Under the pieces are notes generated by a model. That model made no database searches. It had not been told where the DNA came from and worked only from the letters and a program-made list of their open reading frames with translations. Below, piece by piece: positions 54,323 to 63,069 of a stretch of DNA of 64,000 nt (the first letter of the stretch is position 1; each line of letters starts with the position of its first letter). Origin of the DNA: Nocardioides sambongensis (GTDB lineage Bacteria > Actinomycetota > Actinomycetes > Propionibacteriales > Nocardioidaceae); assembly GCF_006494815.1 (NCBI RefSeq), contig NZ_CP041091.1, positions 806,001-870,000 on the forward strand, given 5' to 3'. Both the position numbers and the translations under genes were made by a program.

Positions 54323-55281
54323 CTACTGCACGAGCACCTGCGCTTCCCCGACCGAGATCGCGGTCGTCCGTGTGAGGCCGTTCAGCAGGATGGTTCCTGT
54401 CTGTCCGGCGCCTTCCCAGGTGATGACCCAGTCCGACGTGGCGGTCACGGTGTACTTCCCGTCCGACTGCGACGAGCTGGACTTCTCATAGGTGTGACCG
54501 CAGTCCGGGGACGACTTGTCGCCGTACGCCGCCTTGTACGGCGTGCCGGCGGTCGTGCACACGACGTCGGTGCCGTCGCCCATGCCCCAGGTGACCTGGC
54601 GGACCATTGCCGTCGCCGTGACGGTGATGCCTCCGGCCGTCGCGGACTCGGTGATCGGTCCCCAGGTGTGCTCGTTCGGCGTCGCGACCCAGAGCCAGAC
54701 CGGCATGCCGACGATCCCGATGCTGTCCTTACCTGGCTCAGGTGTGATGCCGATGTCGATGGCCCGCAACGCCATCTGCTCGATCGCCAGCTGAGCGACC
54801 TCGCGCGGCGTTGGGCCAGTGCCGGAGTTCGGCGGTGGATCGGCTGCCCACACCAGAATCAGTAGGTCGGTCTGAGGTTGGTAGCAGTTGTAGACCGCGC
54901 CATCCCCGGGCTCGTGGCCCTGCCAACTCGTGTCGCCTGCCGGCGGTTGGGGATCGACCGCCGCGATGTAGCAGTTGTAGGCGTTCGACCAGTAGCCCGC
55001 CTCGTTTGAGCAGGGGACCGGACCGGGCGGTGGCTTCGAGATCCCTTGGTCTGTGCCGTCCCAGTAGCAGGCAGAGCCCGTGCCGGTGTCCGTCGGGCCG
55101 TCACCGCCGTCGTTGCCCGGGTCCGACGGATTTCCGGGTACCTCGACCCAGATCAGACACTCGCCAGTAGTCGGGTTGGTCTGCTGGCAAACCGTGTCCG
55201 CCTGCGCGGGGATCGGGCCCCGGCGACGATTCCGCCGGCGGTGATCAGGATCGCGACGATCCGGATCACGAGGCGTCGCAT
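54323..55281 (-). CDS. Secreted protein of the pilus operon, with apparent frameshift
   Basis: The start MRRLVIRIVAILITAGGIVAG is a signal peptide. Adding one G opposite CCCC 55218-55221 gives the mature start GGPIPAQADTVCQQTNPTTG. The product is about 320 residues, rich in Cys pairs (ACYWDGTDQG, YNCYIAAVDPQ, VVCTTAGTPY, PDCGHTYEKSS) and beta strands, perhaps an Ig-like C-terminal domain (YTVTATSDWVITWEG). Similar proteins sit near Tad loci in actinobacteria. An external adhesin or assembly role is plausible but unproven. Confidence 0.65.
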
Positions 55282-55891
55282 GGGTCCTTCTTGAGGTCTT
55301 GACCGGTGGCCACCCGCCAGCCCCGGTCGGGTTGGCGGCGTAGTGGTAGTTGGCGACGGTAAGACGGGTCCAGCCGGTGTCGGGGCGGCTGCTGCTGACG
55401 ATGGACTTGCCGGTCGCATCGACCACGTCAACCCGGCTGACGTCCCAGCAAACATCGATCTGGACCGTGGGAACCTTGCCCGCCTTCGGATCGGAGTTGT
55501 CGAGGTTGACCGACTGGACGTCGAGCTTCGCGATCTTGGTGTCGCCGACCTGCTTCTGGTTGGCCTCGCGCTGACTCTTCAAGGCGGTCTGCTGGGCAGA
55601 CAGCTGCACTCCGGTCGCGACCGTAGAGAGCGCGCCGAGTGATTCGCTCGGCTGCTGTCCAAGCCGGTCCACGGTGTCGTAGTACTTCGTGACAAGCGCC
55701 GACGCCGCCTCTGATGCGATATCGCTGTCGGACTGCGGCGTCGGGGAAGTGGTGGTCGGGGCGGGCGAGCTCGAACTCGAGGTGGGGGTCGGGGTCGCCT
55801 CCGGATCATTGCCGTCGGAGGCACAACCTCCCACTGCGATCGCCACCGCAGCAGCGGTCGCCAGGAGCGAGAAGCGTCGTGCGTTCGTCAT
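55266..55891 (-). CDS. Lipoprotein of the pilus operon, with apparent frameshift
   Basis: ATG 55891 starts a signal peptide with lipobox (VAIAVGGCASDG), followed by a Thr/Ser/Pro linker and a soluble domain (IASEAASALVTKYYDTVDRL, VTDIQVCWDVSR-like strands). The frame breaks at CCCC 55321-55324. One added G continues TGGWRVATGQDLKKDPCDAS to a TGA at 55268-55266. About 208 residues result. It overlaps the signal-peptide start of the next gene. The fold is like periplasmic NTF2-type proteins, but this is inference. Confidence 0.65.
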
Positions 55892-56257
55892 GGCCGAGTC
55901 CTGGTCGCCTTCGCGAGAACACCCCGAGAAGGACGCGTACGGCGCCCGGACGGCGGGCCGACTAGGTCGTCGCATTCGCATCGTACGACAGATCCTTGAT
56001 CCTGAACCGATCTGGTTTTCACGTTGCGTCCTCACTCCCTGCGGCCGAGAGCCGCTCTGCTGACGCAGGTGTGCCGCCCCGGCGGTCGTCGCGCTTCCTC
56101 GACCCTCCGCCCGTCCTCGCGGTCCGCTGCGCTCTTCTCGACATACACGTCATGCAGAGCGAGGCGGGCTCCGTGGCCCGGGGCCTGTGGACAACCCGGG
56201 TCGAATCGCGGGCTGTGAATCCTTCCGCACACCTTCACGACGAGGAGGTTCGCGGCC
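55892..56257. other. 366-base intergenic region before the relaxase, candidate oriT
   Basis: No gene was found here. The region carries GCGGC/GCCGC arms (56041-56045, 56051-56055), one CGCCCGTCC motif (56108-56116), and a DnaA-box-like TGTGGACAA (56186-56194). In many elements the nic site lies just upstream of the relaxase gene, so this is the first place to look for oriT. No nic consensus was recognised, so the assignment is inference. Confidence 0.3.
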
Positions 56258-59200
56258 ATGACCGTCTCGATGAGAAAGATCTACGCCGGCCGGGGCTACG
56301 ACTACCTGCTCAAGAGCGTCGTGCGCGGCGATGCCAACGTGGGCGACCCGAATCCGGTCACCAGGTATTACACCGACGAGGGCACTCCGCCCGGGCGGTG
56401 GATGGGCTCCGCCCTTCACGCCTTCGGGAGTGGCGAGATCAAGCGCGACGACGTCGTAACCTCGCAGCAGCTCCAGCTTCTGATCGGCGCAGGCCTCGAC
56501 CCCGTCACCGGCGAGAAGCTCGGCAGGGCCTTCCCGACGTTCCCTCCGGTTGATGAGCGCGTCGCCGCCCGAGTGGCCGTCCTGAGTCCCCGTTTGACTG
56601 AGGAGCAACGCGACGCTGCGGTCAGGCAGATCAGGGGCGAGGAGGCGAGGAAGCCCTCCGCCGGGGTTGCTGGGTACGACTTCACGTTCAGTGTCCCGAA
56701 ATCCGTCTCTGCGCTCTGGGGCGTTGCCGACGCCGGCACCCAGGCCCTCATTGTCCAAGCCCACCACGACGCCGTTGCCGAGGTCCTTGACTTCATGGAG
56801 CGCGAAATCGTCGCGACCAGGAGAGGCGTTGCAGCCGGTGACGGTGCGGTGATGCAAGCCGACGTCATCGGCGTCGCTGCCACGGCCTACGAGCACTGGG
56901 ACTCCCGGCTGGGCGACCCCCAACTCCACACGCACGTCGTCATCTCCAGCAAGGTCAAGACGACCGAGGACGGCCGTTGGCGAAGCCTGGACGGGACTCC
57001 GATGTACGAGGCAAACGTACCGATCTCCGAGCACTACAACGCCGTGCTCGCCGACCGTATGACCCGCTTGTTCGGGATCGAGTGGGAACAACGTGACCGG
57101 GGAAGCGAGCGCAACCCGGCCTGGGAACTCGAGCCGGTCCCGGAGGCCCTCATCCGTGAGTTCTCGAGCAGGTCAAGCCACATCGACAAGGAGAAGGACC
57201 GGCTCATCGCCGAGCACATTGAGCGCACCGGGCGCCGCCCATCCCCAGCCCGGATCATCCAACTGCGCGCGAAAGCCACGCTCGCCACACGCCCTGAGAA
57301 GGAGATCCACTCCTTGTTCGACCTGACCACCGAATGGCGAGGGCGGGCGGAGAAGACACTGGGGGCGGGCGCAGTCGAGTGGGCGAAGCAGGTCACCGCC
57401 CGTCCCATCGCCCGTCCACCCTCCGGGCCGACGACGTACCGCTCGATGTGATCGGCGAGGTCGCCGTCTCCGTGGTCGGGGCAGTCGAGGAGAAGCGGTC
57501 GACCTGGCGGCACTGGAACCTCTGGGCCGAGGCCTCCCGGCAGACGATGGGCTGGCGCTTCGCCAGCGCCGAGGACCGCGAGGCCGTCGTCGGGATGATC
57601 GTCGAGGCCGCCAAGCGGGAGTCGCTCACCATCACCCCACCGGAACTGGTCGCAGTCCCGGAGACCTTCCGGCGGGCCGACGGCACTAGCCGCTTCCGGC
57701 CGCGGCACTCGGTCGTGTTTACTTCCGAGACGCTGCTGGCCGCCGAGGACCGACTCCTCAAGAGATCGGAGGACATGACGGCCCCGGAGGTCGGCCTCGA
57801 CGTGATCGAGCGGGTGACGCGCAAAGAACACCTGCTGTCTGTCGAGCAGTCCGAGGCGCTGGCGGGCATCGCCGTGTCCGGGCGTCAGGTCGACGTCCTG
57901 GTCGGCCCGGCCGGTGCAGGCAAGACCACCGCGATGCACGCACTCAAGACCGCCTGGACCAAGGCCCACGGCAAGGGCAGCGTCGTCGGCCTCGCCCCGA
58001 GCGCCGTCGCCGCCCAGGTGCTCGCCGAGGACTTGGGCATCGCCTGCGAGAACACCGCCAAGTGGCTCGACGAGCACGACCGCGGCCGGGCGCAGTTCCG
58101 CGAGGGCCAACTCGTCATCCTCGACGAAGCCACCCTCGCCGGCACGCTCACCCTCGACCGGCTCACCGCCCTCGCGGTCGACGCGGGCGCGAAGGTCCTG
58201 CTTGTCGGCGACTGGGCGCAACTCCAGTCGGTCGACGCAGGAGGGGCTTTCAGCCTGCTGGTCTCCGCCCGTCCTGACACTCCCGAGCTGACCGAGGTCC
58301 ACCGGTTCACCTACGACTGGGAGAAGACCGCTTCGCTCGACCTGCGGCATGGACGGGCGGAGGTGATCGGCACCTACCTCGCGCGCGACCGGGTCCACCA
58401 GGGCACGACCGACGAGATGGTGGACGCCGCCTACCTCGCGTGGGCCTCCGACGTGGGGGAGGGGCGCACCTCGCTCCTGGTAGCGGAGGCGAGCGAGACG
58501 GTGAAGTACCTGAACAGACGGGCTCGTGCCGATCGCATCGTCGGCAACCCGGTGGGAGACGTCGAGGTCAACCTCGCCGACGGCACCCAGGCGTCCGAGG
58601 GTGACCTGATCATCACCAGGAAGAACGACCGCCACCTCCACACGCTGCGCGGCGGGTGGGTCCGCAACGGCGACCGCTGGACCGTCACCCGAGTCCACAA
58701 GGATGGCTCGACGCAGGTCCAGCGCCTCGGCGTCGACTTCGGTGGCACCGTCACGCTTCCCGCGGCGTACGTCGCCGAGCACGTCGACCTCGGCTATGCC
58801 GTCACCGCCCACCGAGCCCAGGGATTGACAGTCGACACCTCACACGTCGTGGTCACCGGCTCGACGACCCGCGAGAACTTCTACGTCTCCATGACCCGCG
58901 GCCGCGACTCCAACATCGCCTACGTCGCCCTCGACAAGCCCGACGAGGGCCACGCCCCACCCGAGGGCGACGAGGTCAACGCCCACACCGTGCTGTACGG
59001 CGTCCTCCAGCACATTGGCGGCGAACTGTCCGCGCACCAGATGATCGCCGCCGAGCAGGAGCGCTGGACATCCATCGCTCAGCTCGCGGCGGAGTACGAA
59101 ACGATCGGCGCGGTTGCCCAGCGCGATCGGTGGGTGCGGACGATCAGGAACAGCGGCTTGAGCGATGCCCAGGTCGAGCAGGTGTTGGCGTCGGAGTCGT

Positions 59201-59781
59201 TCGGCCCGCTCACCGCTGCGCTTCGCAGGGCCGAGTCCGACCACCACGACGTCGACAGGCTCCTGCCGAAGCTGGTCAGGCGCCGGTCGCTCGATGACGC
59301 CGAGGACGAAGGCGCTGTAATCATCAGCCGACTCCAGAAGGCGGCCCAACCGAAGCACGGCAAGCATCGCCCGTCCCCGAAACTGGTCGTCGGCCTGATC
59401 CCGGTCGCCGGCGGCCCGATGAGCGAACCGATGGCCAAGGTGCTCGGTCAACTCACGGATCTCATGGAAGGACGGGCGATGACGCTCGCCGAGGAGGCCG
59501 TCGAATGCAAGGAGCCGTGGCTGAAGCGGCTCGGCGCCGTGCCTATGACCGAGTTCGCCCGACGTCGTTGGCTCTACGAAGTCAGGACGGTCGCCGCGTA
59601 CCGCCACCGGTACGACGTGGACGGGCGGAGGGTGCTCGGGGAGCCGAAGAACGTCGCGCAGAAGCTCGATGCCGCCCGTGCTGAGCAGGCGATCCGCCGT
59701 GCCCGGAGGATCTCCGAGGAAGCCGCCAACGCCCAGGACGGGCGCAGGGCTGTCGAACGGCAGGGACGGGCGCTGGCGTAG
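56258..59781 (+). CDS. TrwC/TraI-type MOBF relaxase-helicase, with apparent frameshift
   Basis: Two frames join to about 1175 residues. The N-terminal relaxase domain has RGYDYLLKSV (Tyr14/Tyr16), YDFTFSVPKSVSALWGVAD and the metal site HWDSRLGDPQLHTHVVISS near residue 225. The second half is a RecD-like helicase with VGPAGAGKTTAMHAL near residue 548, VILDEATLAG, GDWAQLQSVDAGGAF and YAVTAHRAQGLTVDTSH. One base is missing near 57412-57427, in either a C or a G run; adding it restores RADDVPLDVIGEVA. It nicks oriT and unwinds the strand for transfer. A GAGGAGG site precedes ATG 56258. Confidence 0.9.
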
Positions 59782-59892
59782 CGCTACACAGCGGCAGTTC
59801 CGGCCGGGTTATCCCCAGGGTGGGCGATGGTGCGCCCGTCCTGTCGGATGTCAGGCATAGGGAGGAGGTGATCCCGACCGAAAGAGACCGTC

Positions 59893-60243
59893 ATGCTCAC
59901 CGCACTCTGGCACCTCAGCGCCGCGATCCGCGGCTACCTCCGCTTCTACATGCCCACCAACCGCGCAGTCGACTGGTTGCGGGGCCCGCGCGGCCTGAAG
60001 TGGGCGCTCCCCGTCGCCCTCGTCGCCACGCCCGCCTACCTCGGCCTGACGGCGCTCACGATCCAAGGAGCCGCTCGCCCCGGCCTTGGCTGGCTCAACG
60101 TGCTGGTGCTTCTCTTCTTCTGGAACGCGATGAAGTTCGCCTGGATGGCCGTGCTCAGCCTTCCGCTGATGCTGCGGAACGCCCTCGGCGACCGTGCGCC
60201 TTCCTCAACGCGGACAGCCGCACTCGCAGCGGAGTCCGCTTAA
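59893..60243 (+). CDS. Small membrane protein, conserved in conjugative elements
   Basis: This 116-residue protein has two to three hydrophobic segments (WALPVALVATPAYLGLTALT, GWLNVLVLLFFWNAMKFAW, MAVLSLPLMLRNAL). The N-terminus (MLTALWHLSAAIRGYLRFYM) is amphipathic. No family function is known. It follows the relaxase by about 110 bases and its end overlaps the convergent GIY-YIG gene by 89 bases. A GGGAGGAGG sequence lies too far upstream to be its binding site, so the start is slightly uncertain. Confidence 0.65.
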   Translation: MLTALWHLSAAIRGYLRFYMPTNRAVDWLRGPRGLKWALPVALVATPAYLGLTALTIQGAARPGLGWLNVLVLLFFWNAMKFAWMAVLSLPLMLRNALGDRAPSSTRTAALAAESA

Positions 60244-61456
60244 CCTTGTCGAGGTTCAACGGGGGATCCAACTCGGTGAGGACGGCCGTCTCCACGTCAC
60301 CGAGCGTGTCCGCGTCCACGACAGGGACAGCCACGAGGCGCAGATGCTCGTGCATCCACTCAGTCAGGGCGCCCTCGTCGATGTCGACCTCACCTCGTGC
60401 CTCCGCGAGGATCGACCCAAGACTGAGCCTGAAGGTCGAGAACTCGTGACGTCCGCCGAGGTGCATGGATTTGATTCGGCCCCAGAGCGTGTTCTTGGAC
60501 CTCCGGCCGCTGCGCGATCGGGTGGCGCCAGCGAGCCCGGCGTAGATCAGTCCGGGTGTGACGGGTTGGTCGAGTCCGCGACTCAGGTCAGCGGCGCCCT
60601 CGTCGTCGACCCACCAGCTGTAGAGCCCGGGGGAGCGCAGCCCGTTCCCCGCCCCTGCCAGGAACGTGGCAGGGGTGATCGCGTCGTCTGTGCGTGTCAG
60701 CCGATCGAGCAGGTCGGCAACATTTGCCTCGGGAACCGGCCGGGGAGATCCGAACGACTCTGGCGTGCCGCTCGCTCCGTACCAAGCGAGCCGAGCCCCC
60801 ATCGTTAGTCCGGCCAGCGGCTCGATGACAGTGGCACCTTCCGCCGACAGCAAGCCACGGATTGCCTCTGCGTACGCCGAGCCCGCATGGAGCTCGATCG
60901 TCTTGCCACCGAAAGGTCCGGCGACCCCCCGGAGTTGGTCGACCACGGTCCTGCCCCAGGACCGACGGTAGTCACGGGATGTCTTCGACAGGTTCAGGTC
61001 ATACGGCTCCAGGACTGCTTCAGGATCAACCAACCCGTGTTCTGCTGATAGGACGAACCACGGCGCGCCGGATTCCTCTGCATAGGCGCGTTCCTTCCGG
61101 AAGAGCGCCGACACGTAGAGGTCCTTGGCGGGCGCCGGGACTTCCCGCTTCTTCTTGACGCACCCCACGAGAATCACGTCCGCCTCTGAGTCCGAGGCTG
61201 CGGTCACAGGCACGGGGTCGCGCGGTGAGATGGCCGTCGCCGTCGTTGTACGGCGAACGAAGGTCACGGACTCGCCGACCTTGACCGATGCGGTGGTGAA
61301 GCCGGGCCAACCGGAACGGGTGCCCTTCCAGAACGCGTTGTGCTCATACGCGGATCGGGGCAGGCCGCCGACCAATGCGTCCAGCTTGTCCCAGGCGAGG
61401 GTCACCGACTCGTCGACGTCGGCGAGCAGCGCGCGCAGTGGACCCCATGTGGCCAT
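60155..61456 (-). CDS. Three-domain protein with DUF7662-like, DUF6884-like and GIY-YIG domains
   Basis: This 433-residue protein starts at ATG 61456. The N-terminal 70 residues (LAWDKLDALVGGLPRSAYEH, FWKGTRSGWPGFTTASVKVG) resemble the DUF7662 domain. The middle (VILVGCVKKKREVPAPAKDL, SAEHGLVDPEAVLEPYDLNL) resembles DUF6884, a predicted nucleotide- or nucleic-acid-linked domain. The C-terminus has GIY-YIG nuclease elements: LYSWWVDDEG, GLIYAGLAGATRSRSG, LWGRIKSMHL, and a final DVETAVLTELDPPLNL. GIY-YIG enzymes cut DNA. Placement next to BREX suggests a separate defence gene. Confidence 0.72.
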   Translation of the reverse strand: MATWGPLRALLADVDESVTLAWDKLDALVGGLPRSAYEHNAFWKGTRSGWPGFTTASVKVGESVTFVRRTTTATAISPRDPVPVTAASDSEADVILVGCVKKKREVPAPAKDLYVSALFRKERAYAEESGAPWFVLSAEHGLVDPEAVLEPYDLNLSKTSRDYRRSWGRTVVDQLRGVAGPFGGKTIELHAGSAYAEAIRGLLSAEGATVIEPLAGLTMGARLAWYGASGTPESFGSPRPVPEANVADLLDRLTRTDDAITPATFLAGAGNGLRSPGLYSWWVDDEGAADLSRGLDQPVTPGLIYAGLAGATRSRSGRRSKNTLWGRIKSMHLGGRHEFSTFRLSLGSILAEARGEVDIDEGALTEWMHEHLRLVAVPVVDADTLGDVETAVLTELDPPLNLDKVKRTPLRVRLSALRKAHGRRGRSAASAEG

Positions 61457-61514
61457 GGCCCAAGTCTGTCGGACTTGCGCGACAGAACCCCAGCAAACCG
61501 GTAACAACCTGGAT

Positions 61515-61520
61515 TAGGAT
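61515..61520 (+). promoter_or_regulatory. Candidate -10 element upstream of the BREX HTH gene
   Basis: TAGGAT (61515-61520) matches the actinobacterial -10 consensus and lies 51 bases before the ATG of the HTH gene. No good -35 element was identified at the right distance, so this is a weak call. Confidence 0.25.
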
Positions 61521-61571
61521 CGGTCATACCCTGCTAAAACCGGTCTCGCTGAACTGGGAAGGCCACGTCGC

Positions 61572-61772
61572 ATGTCCGAACCCTGGCTGTCCGCAGACGA
61601 CATCGCCGCCCACCTGGGCGTCACGAAGGACACCGTCTATGCCTGGATCTCTGACAAGGCCATGCCGGCCCACAAGGTCGGCCGCCTCTGGAAGTTCCAA
61701 GCGAGCGAAGTCGACGCGTGGGTCCGGAGCGGGGGCGCCGCAGTTACCGAGGAGGCGGGTCCGCCTGCATGA
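61572..61772 (+). CDS. Excisionase-family HTH protein upstream of BREX
   Basis: This 66-residue winged-HTH protein reads LSADDIAAHLGVTKDTVYAW followed by KVGRLWKFQASEVDAWV, the MerR/excisionase DNA-binding form. It sits 76 bases before brxA on the same strand. Such small HTH genes precede many BREX loci and probably regulate them, unlike the larger WYL-type BrxR. It is not next to an integrase, so a true excisionase role is unlikely. Confidence 0.8.
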   Translation: MSEPWLSADDIAAHLGVTKDTVYAWISDKAMPAHKVGRLWKFQASEVDAWVRSGGAAVTEEAGPPA

Positions 61773-61848
61773 CCGACCGGGGCTGTCTTGTCGGACGGCT
61801 CAGATATATCCTGATCGACTTTGTTCCAGCTAAGGGGAGGTGCACACG

Positions 61849-62454
61849 ATGACGGGTACTCCGCGAACCGACCGCTACGCCCTGTCGTTCACGAGCGGCA
61901 CCTTGCTCACCAACGAGGCGGCAGTGGTCGCCCCGATCTACCTGCGCGAGCGCGACTGGAAGGCCACACGTGCACTCGCCCAGACGGAGAACCTCCTTGG
62001 CACCCGGGTTGCCAGGTCCAACACACGCACGCTCGGCGCGCTCGTGCCCCGCCTACAACTCCTGTCGGACGAGGAGCTTGAGATCGTCGCTGAAGGGACG
62101 TCGACCGAGCGGGGTCACTTGATGTGGACGGCCGCCTGTCGGAAGTACGCCTTGATCGGCGAGTTCGCCGACGAGGTGCTCCGCGAGCGGTTTCTCACGC
62201 TTGCGGGCACGGTCTCGTACGAGGACTACGACTCGTTCTACCGCGCCAAGGCCATGTGGCACGACGAACTGGACGACGTCACCGGCTCGTCGTACCAGAA
62301 GCTCCGGCAGGTCTTGTTCAAGATGATGGTCGAGGCAGGTCTGCTGACCAAGCAGGGCCACATCGAGCCTGCCCTCCTGTCTTCCCGCGTCGCAGAGTGC
62401 CTGGACCAGCGCACGCCGAGCGACATCCGATTCTTCCCAACGAGAGTGGCGTGA
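61849..62454 (+). CDS. brxA: BREX protein BrxA (DUF1819)
   Basis: This 201-residue protein of the DUF1819 family shows the BrxA opening TDRYALSFTSGTLLTNEAAV, the middle TARRARAT-type helical region ending LMWTAACRKYALIGEFADEVL, and the ending PALLSSRVAECLDQRTPSDI. The family binds DNA and is a core part of type 1 BREX phage defence. ATG 61849 follows GGGGAGG at proper spacing, better than GTG 61840. Its stop overlaps the brxB GTG (GTGA). Confidence 0.9.
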   Translation: MTGTPRTDRYALSFTSGTLLTNEAAVVAPIYLRERDWKATRALAQTENLLGTRVARSNTRTLGALVPRLQLLSDEELEIVAEGTSTERGHLMWTAACRKYALIGEFADEVLRERFLTLAGTVSYEDYDSFYRAKAMWHDELDDVTGSSYQKLRQVLFKMMVEAGLLTKQGHIEPALLSSRVAECLDQRTPSDIRFFPTRVA

Positions 62455-63065
62455 GAGCCGTGCAGCCAAGGACGACGCTGACTCAGCAGGAGGACCACCT
62501 GTTCAAGGTGCTCAGCAGCGAGCGCTTTCTGAAGATGGAGGGCTTGGGCAACGAGGTCGCCCACTTCATCTACGACTACGACCCGGCTTGGGCGCTCGAC
62601 GTCGCCCAAGCAAAGAAGCGCATCAAGACCAAGCTCGACACCGACCTGGGCATCAAGGTCTTCGAGATCAACCTGTACGACCTGTGCGTCGATCTCCTCA
62701 AGGAACGCAACGTCTGGGATCGCGTGTTGGCGGCCGAGCCGACGATGGACAAGACCGACTTCCTCAAGATGCTCCAGAACATGCTGGACCCTCAGATTCA
62801 TCTGGCGCCGGCCATCAAGGCACGCATCGAAGCGGAGTCGTTCCAGATCCTCTTCCTCACCGGCATCGGCGAGGTGTTCCCGTTCGTGCGCTCCCACACC
62901 GTTCTCAACAACCTGCAAACCGTCGTCTCTGACAAGCCGATGCTGATGTTCTTCCCAGGACGCTACGAAGTGTCGGCGACGCAGGGATCATCACTTGTTC
63001 TGTTTGGGCAGCTCAAGGACGACTCCTTCTACCGCGCGAAGCGCATCCTCGACCAGGAAGCATGA
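62451..63065 (+). CDS. brxB: BREX protein BrxB (DUF1788)
   Basis: This 204-residue protein starts at GTG 62451, overlapping the brxA stop. It shows the DUF1788 pattern LFKVLSSERFLKMEGLGNEV, HFIYDYDPAWALDV, ILFLTGIGEVFPFVRSHTVLNNL and MLMFFPGRYE, the classic BrxB core. The role in BREX is not biochemically settled, but it is conserved between brxA and brxC. Another GTG at 62460 is possible. The gap to brxC is 4 bases. Confidence 0.9.
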   Translation: MRAVQPRTTLTQQEDHLFKVLSSERFLKMEGLGNEVAHFIYDYDPAWALDVAQAKKRIKTKLDTDLGIKVFEINLYDLCVDLLKERNVWDRVLAAEPTMDKTDFLKMLQNMLDPQIHLAPAIKARIEAESFQILFLTGIGEVFPFVRSHTVLNNLQTVVSDKPMLMFFPGRYEVSATQGSSLVLFGQLKDDSFYRAKRILDQEA

Positions 63066-63069
63066 CCCG

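Noticed and set aside
54323..56035. One 570-codon protein from lipoprotein to secreted protein
   Set aside because: It joins two genes through two one-base losses. Each part has its own signal peptide and start codon, and the intervening sequence (RRTHATPRDPDRRDPD) is not protein-like.
62124..62450. In-frame upstream extension of brxB
   Set aside because: It lies fully inside brxA and reads as a shadow frame; the GTG at 62451 overlapping the brxA stop is the natural start.
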